The position numbers and the translations under genes were made by a program. Of a stretch of 64,000 bases of DNA, positions 1-9,689 are shown in pieces. The stretch comes from Zygnema cylindricum (Eukaryota > Streptophyta > Zygnematophyceae > Zygnematales > Zygnemataceae), in the NCBI GenBank assembly GCA_037447655.1, contig JBBHKE010001172.1:124001-188000 (forward strand). Reading direction: 5' to 3'. The first letter of the stretch is position 1, and each line of letters begins with the position of its first letter. The notes beneath the pieces were generated by a model, which saw only the letters and a list, made by a program, of their open reading frames with translations, ran no database searches and was not told the origin of the DNA.

Positions 1-247
1 GCAGGTAGTTGTCAGAAATTGTACATTTGAAGTACAGTTTCGTACAAGCTACGTTCCTTTAATTTCAGATTTGACGGTCAATCCGTCGAACAACTTTGAG
101 TGGCGGATTATTGTACCGGCGGTTAAAAAAGTGTCGCGCTTGCAAACGTCGACCGTCATAAAAAAAAAAAAATTCACACGGCCGGCGCAGTTTTACTGTA
201 ACCAAACTGCGGCAGCCACATATAAATAAAATGGCTGCGCGCAGATA
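1..247 (+). repeat. Left terminal inverted repeat
   Basis: This arm pairs with 7781-8025. It is rich in GTAC/CGTAC words and contains an A-run at about 160-171. Its inner edge is the palindrome CTGCGCGCAG, which recurs at the outer edge of the right arm. It may be clipped by the window start. Confidence 0.65.
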
Positions 248-822
248 GCTTATCACTTCACGTCGACGTTGTTCAAATCGCGCTATTTTTTCCTTTTTTC
301 CGATTGAAACGTACAATTCGTGACTTTTGAAAAAATCGTAAAAAAACGTGTACTGTAAACTGAAACTGCAAATTTACGGAAACCTGTAAACAAATTACTG
401 TAACTGTACATTTTTTTACGGATATGTACGGGATAAAACGGAAAATATGCGTCGTATTTATTGGTACTTTCTGTTCAGTGAACTGAACAGAAATACCACG
501 GAAGTTGTACGTTGTATAATCAAAAATGTACGGACATTTTCGAAAAGAGACGAGCGTCACAATAATTTCGCGCGTTCAGTTTGAAATTTGTACGGGCGTC
601 TTCTTCAATTTTTTTTGAAAGAAGACGCCATGGAACATTGAAAACGAAACCGCAAGGAAGCCGCTTCCCCATGTCCTACCCTCCTCCCTCCCTCTTGGTT
701 GTGCTATCTGCGAGATATAGAAAGAAGGCAGACGGAAAGCGGCCATGTATGTCTGTCAAACAGGCTCGGACAGACGAAATTTCACAAAATTTTACCTTTG
801 TGGCATTCGAACCCGGGTATGT
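248..822. other. Left arm of TIR element, no gene
   Basis: Internal sequence of the TIR element between its left TIR and the Copia-1 insertion. It is rich in GTACGG words. Short open frames occur on both strands, but none shows a domain, a credible start context or splice structure, so I see no gene. Confidence 0.5.
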
Positions 823-1859
823 TGCAATTCTGTGTCCTCCATTGGACTACAGAATACAGGAAGCCTCTAGATAGTATTTAACTAACCCACTTTAAGCCAC
901 AACCACTTCTGCCTCAGAAGGCAAACTGACAATTTGACTGCACCCCTGTGTAGCCTGGACTCCCCTGAGTCCGTAGCAAAAAGAATCACTGAAAACGGCC
1001 AACCAGGCGATAAGTTATGAGGCAGCAAAAATGCCAATTTGTACAAACTCTCAAAGGGAGAGATGACTATCTACCTAAATTTTCTAAGTCCTGATTCTCT
1101 CTAATAACTCCTATCTACTGAAGTACGGACCAATCAGATTACTGTATCGTACACAAAAGTACTACTGCCGATGTACCTTTTGTACGACCTATGTACGACA
1201 AGGCTATTAAGTGGACGCGTGTCCGCTTTTCACTCGTCCGTACATTCCTCGGAATTCCTATGACCGAATGTCATCTCTCCACGTGGCTCCAGGTCATGCC
1301 ACGTCACAAAACGCCAAAATGACCACTCCGGGATTTCGGCGATGATGTGCGCCGTTGGATTTTGTGCGAAACGCAATCTTAGCCGTAATAAATGCTTGCG
1401 TGACATTTGTTCCGATGTCGATATAAAATGCGTAGTATCCGTTTCGAATTAGCGTCGTACGATGTACTTTATATAACTGAATCTATGTACGCCGTAAACA
1501 GTTCTAGTTAAATGAATTTTAGTCACGCAAACAAAATATATATTTATCACATACCATCGTACTTAGCATTGGTCCTAGTCTATTAGGATAAAGCTGACCG
1601 CTACCAGTCAACTTGACGAACCGCAGGTACCGGGATCAAACCTCTGGTCCGTCAAGTATATTTTTAGTAACCTACTAAAAATAGCTGTCTGTTGAACTAA
1701 GGCAGCCATGGATCAACCTCTCTCTCTTACCTTCAGTGACTACAACAAGTATGGGAGTTAGAGAGCGGAGGTGGAGGCAGGCTGCCCGTCTTTTTCTTTC
1801 CTTTTTATAAAGACATATTTAAACCTAGAAAATACTCTAGAAATCTATAAATTTCAACA
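823..1859 (-). repeat. Copia-1 3' LTR
   Basis: 1037 bp partner of 6203-7239. Differences noticed are single bases near 1390, 1684 and 1840. It is flanked on the outside by the TATGT target duplication. Confidence 0.95.
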
Positions 1860-1872
1860 CTCCCCTTATTTT

Positions 1873-4800
1873 CTAGTCTAATTTTAACTTTTCTTTCAAC
1901 CCGCATTTTTCTCGACAATATTTTAGTTTAGGAGAGGGCACAGGTTTGGTCATCATGTCAGCCACCATTTCTTCATCAGGTCTATAAACAAGATTTAAAA
2001 TTTTATTTTCAACTTTTTCTCTTACGAAGCTCAATCTTATGTCCATATGTTTTGCTTTGAAATGGTGTTTTGGATTGGCTGCAATTGCAATTGCAGCTTG
2101 GTTATCGCAAAATATTTCGTGCACTCCCTCTTTCATAAATCCCAGTTCTTGTAACAATGATTTCACCCACATTAGTTCTTTTACAGCAGAACAAGACGCC
2201 ATATACTCAGCCTCCATAGTAGACTGAGCAACCACTTTTTGTTGCTTACTGCTCCAACAGCAAGCACCTTCCCCCACATACAAAACATATCCAGAAGTGC
2301 ATCGTCTCATAGGTGCATCCCCATAACTGGCATCACTCCAAGTAGTGATGTCAGTGTGCTCCCCTCCCAAATGCAACCATAACTCTCTAGTTCCCACCAG
2401 ATATCTCATGACTCTCTTGGCTGCCTCCCAATCCCTCTTCCTAGGATCATTAAGACTCCTACTGAGTACACCAACTGCCGCCGCTATGTCCGGCCTGGTA
2501 CAATTCATAAAATAGATTAAGCTTCCTACGACCTGTCTATAAGGGATAGACTTCATGAACTCTCTCTCCTCTGGACTCATCTGATCGTCTAAGATCATCA
2601 CTCCTCCTTCTACACTCCCATCACTTACTTTTTTCAAGTCCATGGGAGTGGTACAACTGTTAGCATTTTCCATCTGGAATTTCTCAAGCATATTACCTAT
2701 TGCTTCTTTCTGAGTAAGTCTGATAATCTTCTTCCCCCTATCTCTCTCCATTTGGATCCCCAAAATATATTTTGCCTCCCCTAAATCCTTCATATCAAAT
2801 CTGCCCCTAAGATCTTTCTTTAGCCTATTGATATTCTCCAAAGACTTACTTAACACAAGCAGATCATCCACATAAATTGCAATAAAAATGACACCATTCT
2901 CATCTTCAAACATATAGATAGAATGGTCAGAGCTGATCCGGATGTATCCCAGATCAGTGAGAAACTCATCTAGTTTCTTATTCCACTGTCGCGGAGCCTG
3001 TTTCAGTCCATATAAGGATTTTATGAGCCTGCACACTTTGCTCTCTTCTCCTTCTTCCACAAACCCCTCGGGTTGCCTCATAAAAATTTCTTCCTCTAAC
3101 TCACCATTAAGAAAAGCAGTCTTAATGTCCATCTGGTGAATTTCCATGTCTTCCGCTGCTGCCAGACTAAGGAGAATCCTTACCGATGGGAACCGAACAA
3201 CTGGAGCAAAGGTCTCCTCATAGTCAATCCCCTCTTTTTGGGTGAACCCCTTTGCTACCAATCGAGCCTTATACCTCTCAATTGTATTATCTGGGTTCAG
3301 TTTTAGTTTAAATACCCATTTACATCCAATAGGTTTTCTGTCTGGAGGGCAATCCGCTAGTTCCCAAGTATTTGCTTCCATGATAGAAGCCATCTCATCA
3401 TTTATGGCTCTAATCCATCTTTCTTTCTCTGGACTATTCACTGCCTCTAAGTAAGACTGAGGCTCATCTGGGTGAGATAGCTTAGTTACCTTATGAGCAG
3501 CTTGTTTTTCCTGTATCCTTTTGCTGCTCCTCCTTCCTCCCTCAAACTCCGAAGCTGGAATGGATGGAAGTCTTGGATTTCTTCTTATTGTCTCATCGGC
3601 TCCCCTGTCCATGGAAACCAGTTCTTGTTCCGCTTCTTCTATCTCCTCGAAGTCCATGGGAGTATGCGAGGTCTCTGGTGAGTCTCCTGTATCTTTGATC
3701 TCCCCTGAACCTGTAATCATGGTGTCACCTATGTCCCTTTCGGGGACGACCGAGTTCTCCTCACTTTCGGACTCAAATCTGATTCTTATCTTCTTTGTAT
3801 ATTTGAAGGGGTCAAATGACTTTCCTTCATCCATAACAACTAAGTGTTTGACCAGAATGATATCTTTCTTTGCTAAGTCATAGACTCTATATCCCTTAAC
3901 ATCCTCATCATATCCCACAAAGTATCCTGGTTTTCCCTTAGCATCTAGTTTCCAGTTTTTCCTATCCGTGTCAAGACTGTAAACTTGGCTACCAAATACT
4001 TTAAGGTGTGAGATATCTGGTTTCCTTCCAACCCATCTCTCATATGGTGTCACTCCCTTTACAGCTGAGGTAAGGACTCTATTTTTAATGTAGTTGGCAC
4101 AATTCATTGCCTCTGCCCAAAATCTCTTTCCTATTTTCTTGTCTGCCAACATACTGCATGCACTATCTCCTAGTGTTCTATTCAACCTCTCAGCTACCCC
4201 ATTTTGTTCCGGGTTATATGGTACGGTTTTCTGGTGTTGCACTCCCTCATCTCTCAGATATTCCTCAAACTGGTTAGAGGTATATTCCCCCCCATTATCA
4301 CTCCTTATCCTCTTAATAGGGGTTTCATGCAATTTCTCACTCCATGCTTTATATTCTTTGAAGCAAGTGGATGCTTCAGACTTATTTTTCAGAAAGTAGA
4401 CTCTAGAGTATCTAGACCAATCATCAGTTATTGTCATCATGAATCTCTTTCCTCCAACCGAAGGTACTTTTGCAGGTCCCCAAATATCTGTGTGGACCAA
4501 ATCTAACACTTTCTCACCTCTATATGTGGCGGCTTTGGGAAAGGGAAGTCTGTGAGCCTTACCTTGAGCACAACCACTACAATCATCCATCATTTCATTA
4601 TCCCCAAACTCAATGCCATCTACTACCCCAAGCTTTTTCATTTCCCTTAACCTATCAAAGTGCACATGCCCCAACCGCTTATGCCAAATCATCACCTTAG
4701 GAACACCAACATAGTAAGCATTCTTCTTTTCATTACTCAAGTTAAGCCTAAACATTCCTTGGCTACCCTTATCTGCTGTGAAGTAAACTTCATTCCCATA

Positions 4801-6222
4801 CTTAGCTGTAAAGACTCCCTTTCTGGTGAAGGTATCAAACTCTTTGTCATCTAACACAGACGTAGAGACAAGATTTTTACTCAGCTGAGGAATGTAAAGT
4901 ACATCTGAGAATGTAAGTATAGAGGTCTTACCCTCTACTAAGACTTTCAGATCTACTGATCCCACTAGATCTGTAGTAACCACTCTCCCATCCCCATACT
5001 CTATCTCTACAGTAGGAATCTTTCGTAGCTTAGTGAAGAGTTCTTTATCACGACACATATGCATGGATGCACCTGAGTCGATGATCCATCCTTCCTGTGG
5101 AGCTTCCCGAATTGCTCCAAGGGCACACTTCTGCCTCCGAGGGATCTCCTTCTCCTTTAGACTCTCGTCAAGAAGAAGCTCCCCATCATCCTCAGATGAC
5201 TCATCCTCGGTTTCTCCTGAAACTTTTGTAACCACAAGTGCCTTTTTCTTCCCTCCGGAAGAACCCCCTCCACGGTTTTCTTGGAGCCTCAACTCCGACA
5301 ACTTGACACAATCTGCAATAAAGTGTCCCGGCTTTTTGCAAAAATGACAAAGACCCTTTGGGGGCCTCTGTCCCCCAGAATTATCTCTTTCCCCTCTATA
5401 AGGTTTCTTCGGATCCTTCCCCCATCGGTCCCCTCCTGCTGCTAGAGCTTGAATGCTCTTTCCTCCTCTCCTAATCTCCATTGTGTTTTCCTGCACAAGT
5501 ATCATCCTGACTACTGTGTTCCATTTCCATGAACTATCAGGCATTCCCTGTACTCGGTATACTATGTTTTCGAACTCATCTGGTAATTTCATGATAAGGG
5601 TGTTCACTTTCATTTTCATTGTACCTGTCCACCCAGCACTTTCCATTTCCATATACAAACAAGAAAGATCATTACAGTAATCTAACATCTTTCCTCCTTT
5701 GTAAGTGTAACTCAATAGTTTTTGCTCAGCCAATTGGAGCTCCTGAATAGTTCCAGCTCTATAAATCTCCACCAAACTTTCCCACAATTCTTTGGCCTTG
5801 TAAATGTGAAGATGAGGAGTGGCCAAACCTTGAGTGAGGTGTCTCAAAATGAAGTTCTTGGCAGCCATGTTTACATCCTCCCACATTTGAGTATCGTTCT
5901 CTACGGTCTTCAAGGTCGCCGTTCCCGATACTGTGGCAATAGGAGTGAGGGGTGTCTCCTTCCCTTTCTCCTTTTCGGACACACTGCTGTCCCCATCATC
6001 TGCCTCCTCCGCTGAGGCAGCCGTTGGTTCAGAAAACCTTACTCCCCCAAATCCTGGTGGAGTTCCCGAAGGTGGACGTTTCACTTGTCCACTGACGATA
6101 CCCCAGTATCGTTTTTCACACAACGCTCCCATCATCATGGCTTCCCAATAGATGAACCCAGATCCATTGAAGGTGGGCACCCTAGAGGGTGGGCCCATAA
6201 CCTGCAATTCTGTGTCCTCCAT
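1873..6222 (-). CDS. Copia gag-pol polyprotein, intact, 1449 aa
   Basis: A single frame encodes all functions for particle assembly, reverse transcription and integration. In order: a Gag region (about 10-290); a CCHC zinc knuckle, CHFCKKPGHFIADC, at 292-305; an aspartic protease with DSGAS at about 382; a GAG-pre-integrase motif WHKRLGH at about 513; the integrase zinc finger ending CSGCAQGK; an integrase core with HTDIWGP at about 577, SDNGGEY at about 641 and QNGVAER at about 673; reverse transcriptase from about 940 with YVDD at about 1117; and RNase H from about 1290, ending with the ADMMTKP tail typical of Copia. I see no frameshift or stop. The first ATG lies in the 5' LTR and the frame passes through the primer site; the next ATG (residue 9) would start inside the internal region. 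Length is normal for a Copia polyprotein. Confidence 0.95.
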   Translation of the reverse strand: MEDTELQVMGPPSRVPTFNGSGFIYWEAMMMGALCEKRYWGIVSGQVKRPPSGTPPGFGGVRFSEPTAASAEEADDGDSSVSEKEKGKETPLTPIATVSGTATLKTVENDTQMWEDVNMAAKNFILRHLTQGLATPHLHIYKAKELWESLVEIYRAGTIQELQLAEQKLLSYTYKGGKMLDYCNDLSCLYMEMESAGWTGTMKMKVNTLIMKLPDEFENIVYRVQGMPDSSWKWNTVVRMILVQENTMEIRRGGKSIQALAAGGDRWGKDPKKPYRGERDNSGGQRPPKGLCHFCKKPGHFIADCVKLSELRLQENRGGGSSGGKKKALVVTKVSGETEDESSEDDGELLLDESLKEKEIPRRQKCALGAIREAPQEGWIIDSGASMHMCRDKELFTKLRKIPTVEIEYGDGRVVTTDLVGSVDLKVLVEGKTSILTFSDVLYIPQLSKNLVSTSVLDDKEFDTFTRKGVFTAKYGNEVYFTADKGSQGMFRLNLSNEKKNAYYVGVPKVMIWHKRLGHVHFDRLREMKKLGVVDGIEFGDNEMMDDCSGCAQGKAHRLPFPKAATYRGEKVLDLVHTDIWGPAKVPSVGGKRFMMTITDDWSRYSRVYFLKNKSEASTCFKEYKAWSEKLHETPIKRIRSDNGGEYTSNQFEEYLRDEGVQHQKTVPYNPEQNGVAERLNRTLGDSACSMLADKKIGKRFWAEAMNCANYIKNRVLTSAVKGVTPYERWVGRKPDISHLKVFGSQVYSLDTDRKNWKLDAKGKPGYFVGYDEDVKGYRVYDLAKKDIILVKHLVVMDEGKSFDPFKYTKKIRIRFESESEENSVVPERDIGDTMITGSGEIKDTGDSPETSHTPMDFEEIEEAEQELVSMDRGADETIRRNPRLPSIPASEFEGGRRSSKRIQEKQAAHKVTKLSHPDEPQSYLEAVNSPEKERWIRAINDEMASIMEANTWELADCPPDRKPIGCKWVFKLKLNPDNTIERYKARLVAKGFTQKEGIDYEETFAPVVRFPSVRILLSLAAAEDMEIHQMDIKTAFLNGELEEEIFMRQPEGFVEEGEESKVCRLIKSLYGLKQAPRQWNKKLDEFLTDLGYIRISSDHSIYMFEDENGVIFIAIYVDDLLVLSKSLENINRLKKDLRGRFDMKDLGEAKYILGIQMERDRGKKIIRLTQKEAIGNMLEKFQMENANSCTTPMDLKKVSDGSVEGGVMILDDQMSPEEREFMKSIPYRQVVGSLIYFMNCTRPDIAAAVGVLSRSLNDPRKRDWEAAKRVMRYLVGTRELWLHLGGEHTDITTWSDASYGDAPMRRCTSGYVLYVGEGACCWSSKQQKVVAQSTMEAEYMASCSAVKELMWVKSLLQELGFMKEGVHEIFCDNQAAIAIAANPKHHFKAKHMDIRLSFVREKVENKILNLVYRPDEEMVADMMTKPVPSPKLKYCREKCGLKEKLKLD
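6188..6202 (-). promoter_or_regulatory. Copia-1 primer-binding site (half-tRNA-iMet type)
   Basis: Directly after the 5' LTR the minus strand reads GGTTATGGGCCCACC. This resembles the complement of the anticodon-stem region of initiator tRNA-Met, the site used by Drosophila copia and a few relatives that prime from a cleaved tRNA half. It does not match the usual plant site TGGTATCAGAGC. Copia-2 and Copia-3 have the same type of site at the same place. Confidence 0.6.
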
Positions 6223-7239
6223 TGGACTACAGAATACAGGAAGCCTCTAGATAGTATTTAACTAACCCACTTTAAGCCACAACCACTTCTGCCTCAGAAG
6301 GCAAACTGACAATTTGACTGCACCCCTGTGTAGCCTGGACTCCCCTGAGTCCGTAGCAAAAAGAATCACTGAAAACGGCCAACCAGGCGATAAGTTATGA
6401 GGCAGCAAAAATGCCAATTTGTACAAACTCTCAAAGGGAGAGATGACTATCTACCTAAATTTTCTAAGTCCTGATTCTCTCTAATAACTCCTATCTACTG
6501 AAGTACGGACCAATCAGATTACTGTATCGTACACAAAAGTACTACTGCCGATGTACCTTTTGTACGACCTATGTACGACAAGGCTATTAAGTGGACGCGT
6601 GTCCGCTTTTCACTCGTCCGTACATTCCTCGGAATTCCTATGACCGAATGTCATCTCTCCACGTGGCTCCAGGTCATGCCACGTCACAAAACGCCAAAAT
6701 GACCACTCCGGGATTTCGGCGATGATGTGCGCCGTTGGATTTTGTGCCAAACGCAATCTTAGCCGTAATAAATGCTTGCGTGACATTTGTTCCGATGTCG
6801 ATATAAAATGCGTAGTATCCGTTTCGAATTAGCGTCGTACGATGTACTTTATATAACTGAATCTATGTACGCCGTAAACAGTTCTAGTTAAATGAATTTT
6901 AGTCACGCAAACAAAATATATATTTATCACATACCATCGTACTTAGCATTGGTCCTAGTCTATTAGGATAAAGCTGACCGCTACCAGTCAACTTGACGAA
7001 CCGCAGGTACCGGGATCAAACCTCTGGTCCGTCAAGTATATTTTTAGTAACCTACTAAAAATAGTTGTCTGTTGAACTAAGGCAGCCATGGATCAACCTC
7101 TCTCTCTTACCTTCAGTGACTACAACAAGTATGGGAGTTAGAGAGCGGAGGTGGAGGCAGGCTGCCCGTCTTTTTCTTTCCTTTTTATAAAGACATATTT
7201 AAACCTAGAAAATACTCTAAAAATCTATAAATTTCAACA
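6203..7239 (-). repeat. Copia-1 5' LTR
   Basis: 1037 bp, nearly identical to 823-1859. In element orientation it starts TGTTGAAATTT and ends GAATTGCA. The polyprotein start codon at 6222 lies inside the last 20 bases of this LTR. Confidence 0.95.
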
Positions 7240-7244
7240 TATGT

Positions 7245-7780
7245 CACATGCGTAACATGCCCTAAGTTGGTCGGCTGGACTACCAGTTGATGACGAAGAT
7301 CGGATACCAACATGATGTGTGATTAACATATAAAGACTTAATTGTTTTACCGCTCATTTAACGGGAAAAGCTTGCAAACTGCGTTATATGTAATATTTAT
7401 TTGTTTTTTTATGTACGGAATAGTACGGAAGGAAATTCATTAACGATTTTTTACGATTTGATCAAAAGGTTCAATGCGTTTGTTACGTATAATTCGTCGC
7501 GTACGGTACGTTCGCACTAATCGCCGTGAACAACTATGCTTCACGTTAACCGCAAAAATGAAATCAACTCGTCGTCTTGTCCACCGTGGACGTGACGACG
7601 TGTCATTTTAGTTTCATCGATATTTATACGCGGGTAGTCGGGTACGCATTTTTATTTTGTAAGAAGTATATTTGGTTTCGTGCGAGTTTACACATGTTGT
7701 ACGTCATCCTTTAATATGTGTCCAAGTTCAATGTAACGGTTCGCGAGTTGATTTCATTTTTGCAGTAAACTACAATAGTG
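7245..7780. other. Right arm of TIR element, no gene
   Basis: Internal sequence of the TIR element right of Copia-1. It is rich in GTACGG and CGTAC words like the left arm. I see no coding region. Confidence 0.5.
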
Positions 7781-8025
7781 TATCTGCGCGCAACCATTTT
7801 ATTTATATGTGGCTGCCGCAGTTTGGTTACAGTAAAACTGCGCCGGCGGTGTGATTTTTTTTTTCTTTGACGGTCAACGTTTGCAAGCGCGACACTTTTT
7901 TAACCGCCGGTACAATAATCCGCCACTCAAAGTTGTTCGACGGATTGACCGTCAGATCTAAAATTAAAGGTACGTAGCTTGTACGAAATTGTACTTTAAA
8001 TGTACAATTTCTGACAACTATCTGC
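7781..8025 (-). repeat. Right terminal inverted repeat
   Basis: Reverse complement of 1-247 with scattered substitutions and a slightly different length of the poly-purine run. Similarity stops inward of 7781. Outward it ends in CTGCGCGCAGC. The target-site duplication cannot be judged because the left flank is outside the window. Confidence 0.65.
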
Positions 8026-8031
8026 GCGCAG

Positions 8032-9097
8032 CAAAAATCGTCTCTGCGATTAGCAATTCCGTAAAGAAAATGGGATAACTCTATATCTAAAGTTTCAACA
8101 TCCTACACTTATTGTACTGTCATAAAATGCGTATAGCGCCGCTTATCTTTCGGTTTTCGCACATTTGAAATTTTGTTGCACGGAGGATCTTGTGAATTGA
8201 AGTATGAGGGTCAAATAGAGCTGCAGCAAAAGCAAAACGCAAAAGCAAACTTAAAAGCAACATAGTTTAGTAAGCGGATTTCTTTATTTAGGTTCTTATA
8301 GTTCTAATTTATTTCTGCACAAATATGTTTCTTTGAGCAGCGAAAAAAATACATCTTGTTCTCACTTCTCCGCTATATCAAGATGCAGGTTGTTCTATCA
8401 TCAAATTATGTTTGTTTGTCAATCTCGTTATGTCATAATAAGAACTATAACGGAACATCTTCTTTTACATCTTTCCCGGGGTGCTACTTTGACAAGCTGA
8501 TATTATAATGGTATTATAGAAGCAAATTAGTAATGTGAGAATGCATAGATAGACCGTTGAGAAGTAGAAAGGTTTGAGCAGCCTTATAGATTGTTAATAA
8601 ATAGAACAAACCAGTTCAATGTTTTTTTAAACATTCTAGCTAATAAAGTTGGAATCTCCTTTGAAATATCGCTATGAACAAAAGATCCATCTATCAATGT
8701 TGCATTTCAACGTTTGTGTTATGTTTGTGAGAGACATATTTCTCTAATGTATATGTACAATTTATTATTTTGAGTGCCTTCTTGCAATGGGCTGCAATGA
8801 TGCATGGTCGTGTGAAATGGTGTCATGTGTCGCTTTCCACCAAAATTGTCCCATGCCGATTCGATGCATTTTCGTACAATCTATATTTGGTAATTCTTGG
8901 GATTGTCGCTGTAGTTCAATACAGTTTGATCCGTCGCGTCGTGTCGCGTCACATCAAACCACTGAATCGATAAAGTTCGTCGATGTTGATAAATCGCATA
9001 CAAATAACGGCCTTGGCGTCTTTAAAACAAAGCCCCCCCTAAGAGTAAGGGTGCCCGTGGCAAACCTAATATGGTCCATTTGACCGTATATCATGCC
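8032..9097. other. Intergenic, nothing recognised
   Basis: AT-rich sequence with a purine-rich AGCAAAAGC word repeat at about 8221-8262. Short frames at 8770-9083 overlap each other on the same strand and show no motif. I see no supported gene. Confidence 0.5.
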
Positions 9098-9102
9098 TAT
9101 AT

Positions 9103-9334
9103 TGTTAAGATTCCTAAAATCGGGGGATAGAATCGACGATCACAATAAAGGGATTGATGAGCCGACCAAGATTTAAATTTGGGACCTTTCATTTTAACTG
9201 TGAATGTTCTAATCAGTGTAACCACTGTACCACCAGCTCAGATGTTACGTTGGTGGGTACAATTTTATATTAGTTTTAGTGTGGATATTGCCACAATTCT
9301 AGGTATCGAACGGTACATTTTTTGTACGTCAACA
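9103..9334 (-). repeat. TRIM-B 3' LTR
   Basis: 232 bp partner of 9461-9684, more diverged. An 8-base insertion lies in its tRNA-like segment (9159-9239). The outer flank carries the TATAT duplication. Confidence 0.8.
9159..9239 (-). tRNA. Degraded tRNA-like copy in TRIM-B 3' LTR
   Basis: Partner of 9517-9589 with an 8-base insertion in the D-arm/anticodon-arm region and a weakened B box. The A-box region TGGTACAGTGGT is intact. Probably an older, decayed copy. Confidence 0.4.
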
Positions 9335-9448
9335 CCCCCCCTCGAGAGGTAGCCGGTCATAATTTTACATGTAAACCTGCCCCCCCTAGCTTTGATACCC
9401 CTCGAGAGGTAGCTGGTCATAATTGTCTATATAAACCAGGCCCCCCTG

Positions 9449-9460
9449 ACTTTGATACCA
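9449..9460 (-). promoter_or_regulatory. TRIM-B primer-binding site
   Basis: TGGTATCAAAGT on the minus strand lies directly after the LTR end. It resembles the plant tRNA-iMet site TGGTATCAGAGC. This fixes the element's orientation. Confidence 0.75.
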
Positions 9461-9684
9461 TGTTGAGATTCTTAAAATTGGGGGATAGAATGGACGATCT
9501 GAATAAAGGGATTGATGAGTCGAGCTAGGATTTGAACCTGAGACCTTTCACTTTAGCTGTGAATGTACTTACCACTGTACCACCAACTCAGATGTTACGC
9601 TGGTGGGTCCAATTTTATACAGTTTTTAGTGTGGATATTACCACAATTCAGGGTATCGAGTGGTACACTTTTCGTACTTCAACA
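9461..9684 (-). repeat. TRIM-B 5' LTR
   Basis: In element orientation this 224 bp LTR starts TGTTGAAGTACG and ends GAATCTCAACA. It contains the tRNA-like segment 9517-9589 and a TTTT run (within CAATTTTAAG) downstream of it that could end a Pol III transcript. Confidence 0.8.
9517..9589 (-). tRNA. tRNA-like cloverleaf inside TRIM-B LTR (not a cellular tRNA gene)
   Basis: On the minus strand a 73-base segment folds as a cloverleaf: acceptor GAGTTGG pairs with TCGACTC; D-stem GTAC/GTAC; anticodon stem TTCAC/GTGAA with loop AGCTAAA; T-loop TTCAAAT. The A box TGGTACAGTGGT and B box GGTTCAAATCC are good Pol III promoter matches. One extra base sits before the 3' acceptor strand, and position 33 is G instead of the near-universal U, so it is unlikely to work as a tRNA. 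Its role is more likely transcriptional. Confidence 0.55.
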
Positions 9685-9689
9685 TATAT

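Larger units (their letters stand above)
823..7239 (-). mobile_element. Copia-1: complete, young Ty1/Copia LTR retrotransposon
   Basis: The element is 6417 bp on the minus strand, with two 1037 bp LTRs (823-1859 and 6203-7239), TG...CA ends and a 5 bp target duplication TATGT at 818-822 and 7240-7244. Only about three substitutions separate the LTRs by eye, and the single polyprotein frame is intact, so the insertion is recent and possibly still active. A polypurine tract (AATAAGGGGAG, minus strand) adjoins the 3' LTR and a primer-binding site adjoins the 5' LTR. The domain order protease-integrase-RT-RNase H makes it Copia and not Gypsy. Confidence 0.95.
1..8031. mobile_element. Large non-autonomous TIR element, host of nested Copia-1
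   Basis: The first 247 bases of the window match, in inverted orientation, bases 7781-8025, with roughly 90% identity by eye. Without the nested Copia-1 the element would be about 1.6 kb. No transposase-like reading frame is visible between the ends, so it looks non-autonomous. Long TIRs of this kind fit Mutator-like or foldback elements (inference). The outer left end may lie just before the window, because the right TIR continues into CTGCGCGCAG. A degraded relative lies at about 21660-21790. Confidence 0.6.
9103..9684 (-). mobile_element. TRIM-B: complete miniature LTR retrotransposon with tRNA-like LTRs
   Basis: 582 bp. LTRs are at 9103-9334 (232 bp) and 9461-9684 (224 bp), with a 5 bp target duplication TATAT at 9098-9102 and 9685-9689. 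On the minus strand the 5' LTR is followed at once by TGGTATCAAAGT, a primer site for the 3' end of initiator tRNA-Met, and the 3' LTR is preceded by the purine tract GAGGGGGGG. The 126 bp internal region codes for nothing and is itself a duplication of a roughly 63 bp unit including a second primer-site copy. Terminal-repeat retrotransposons in miniature have exactly this layout. Each LTR holds a tRNA-like cloverleaf in sense orientation. Confidence 0.85.

Noticed and set aside
2039-6151. Numerous plus-strand frames of 60-120 codons
   Set aside because: They lie antisense to the intact Copia-1 polyprotein and show no independent features.
8770-9083. Small membrane protein frames
   Set aside because: Two overlapping frames on the same strand have comparable length and no conserved motif; nothing favours either.
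9103-9684. tRNA-derived SINE pair
   Set aside because: Paired LTRs, a primer site directly at the LTR edge, a purine tract and a constant 5 bp target duplication fit a TRIM; a SINE would have a tRNA head, an A-rich or simple-repeat tail and variable duplications.
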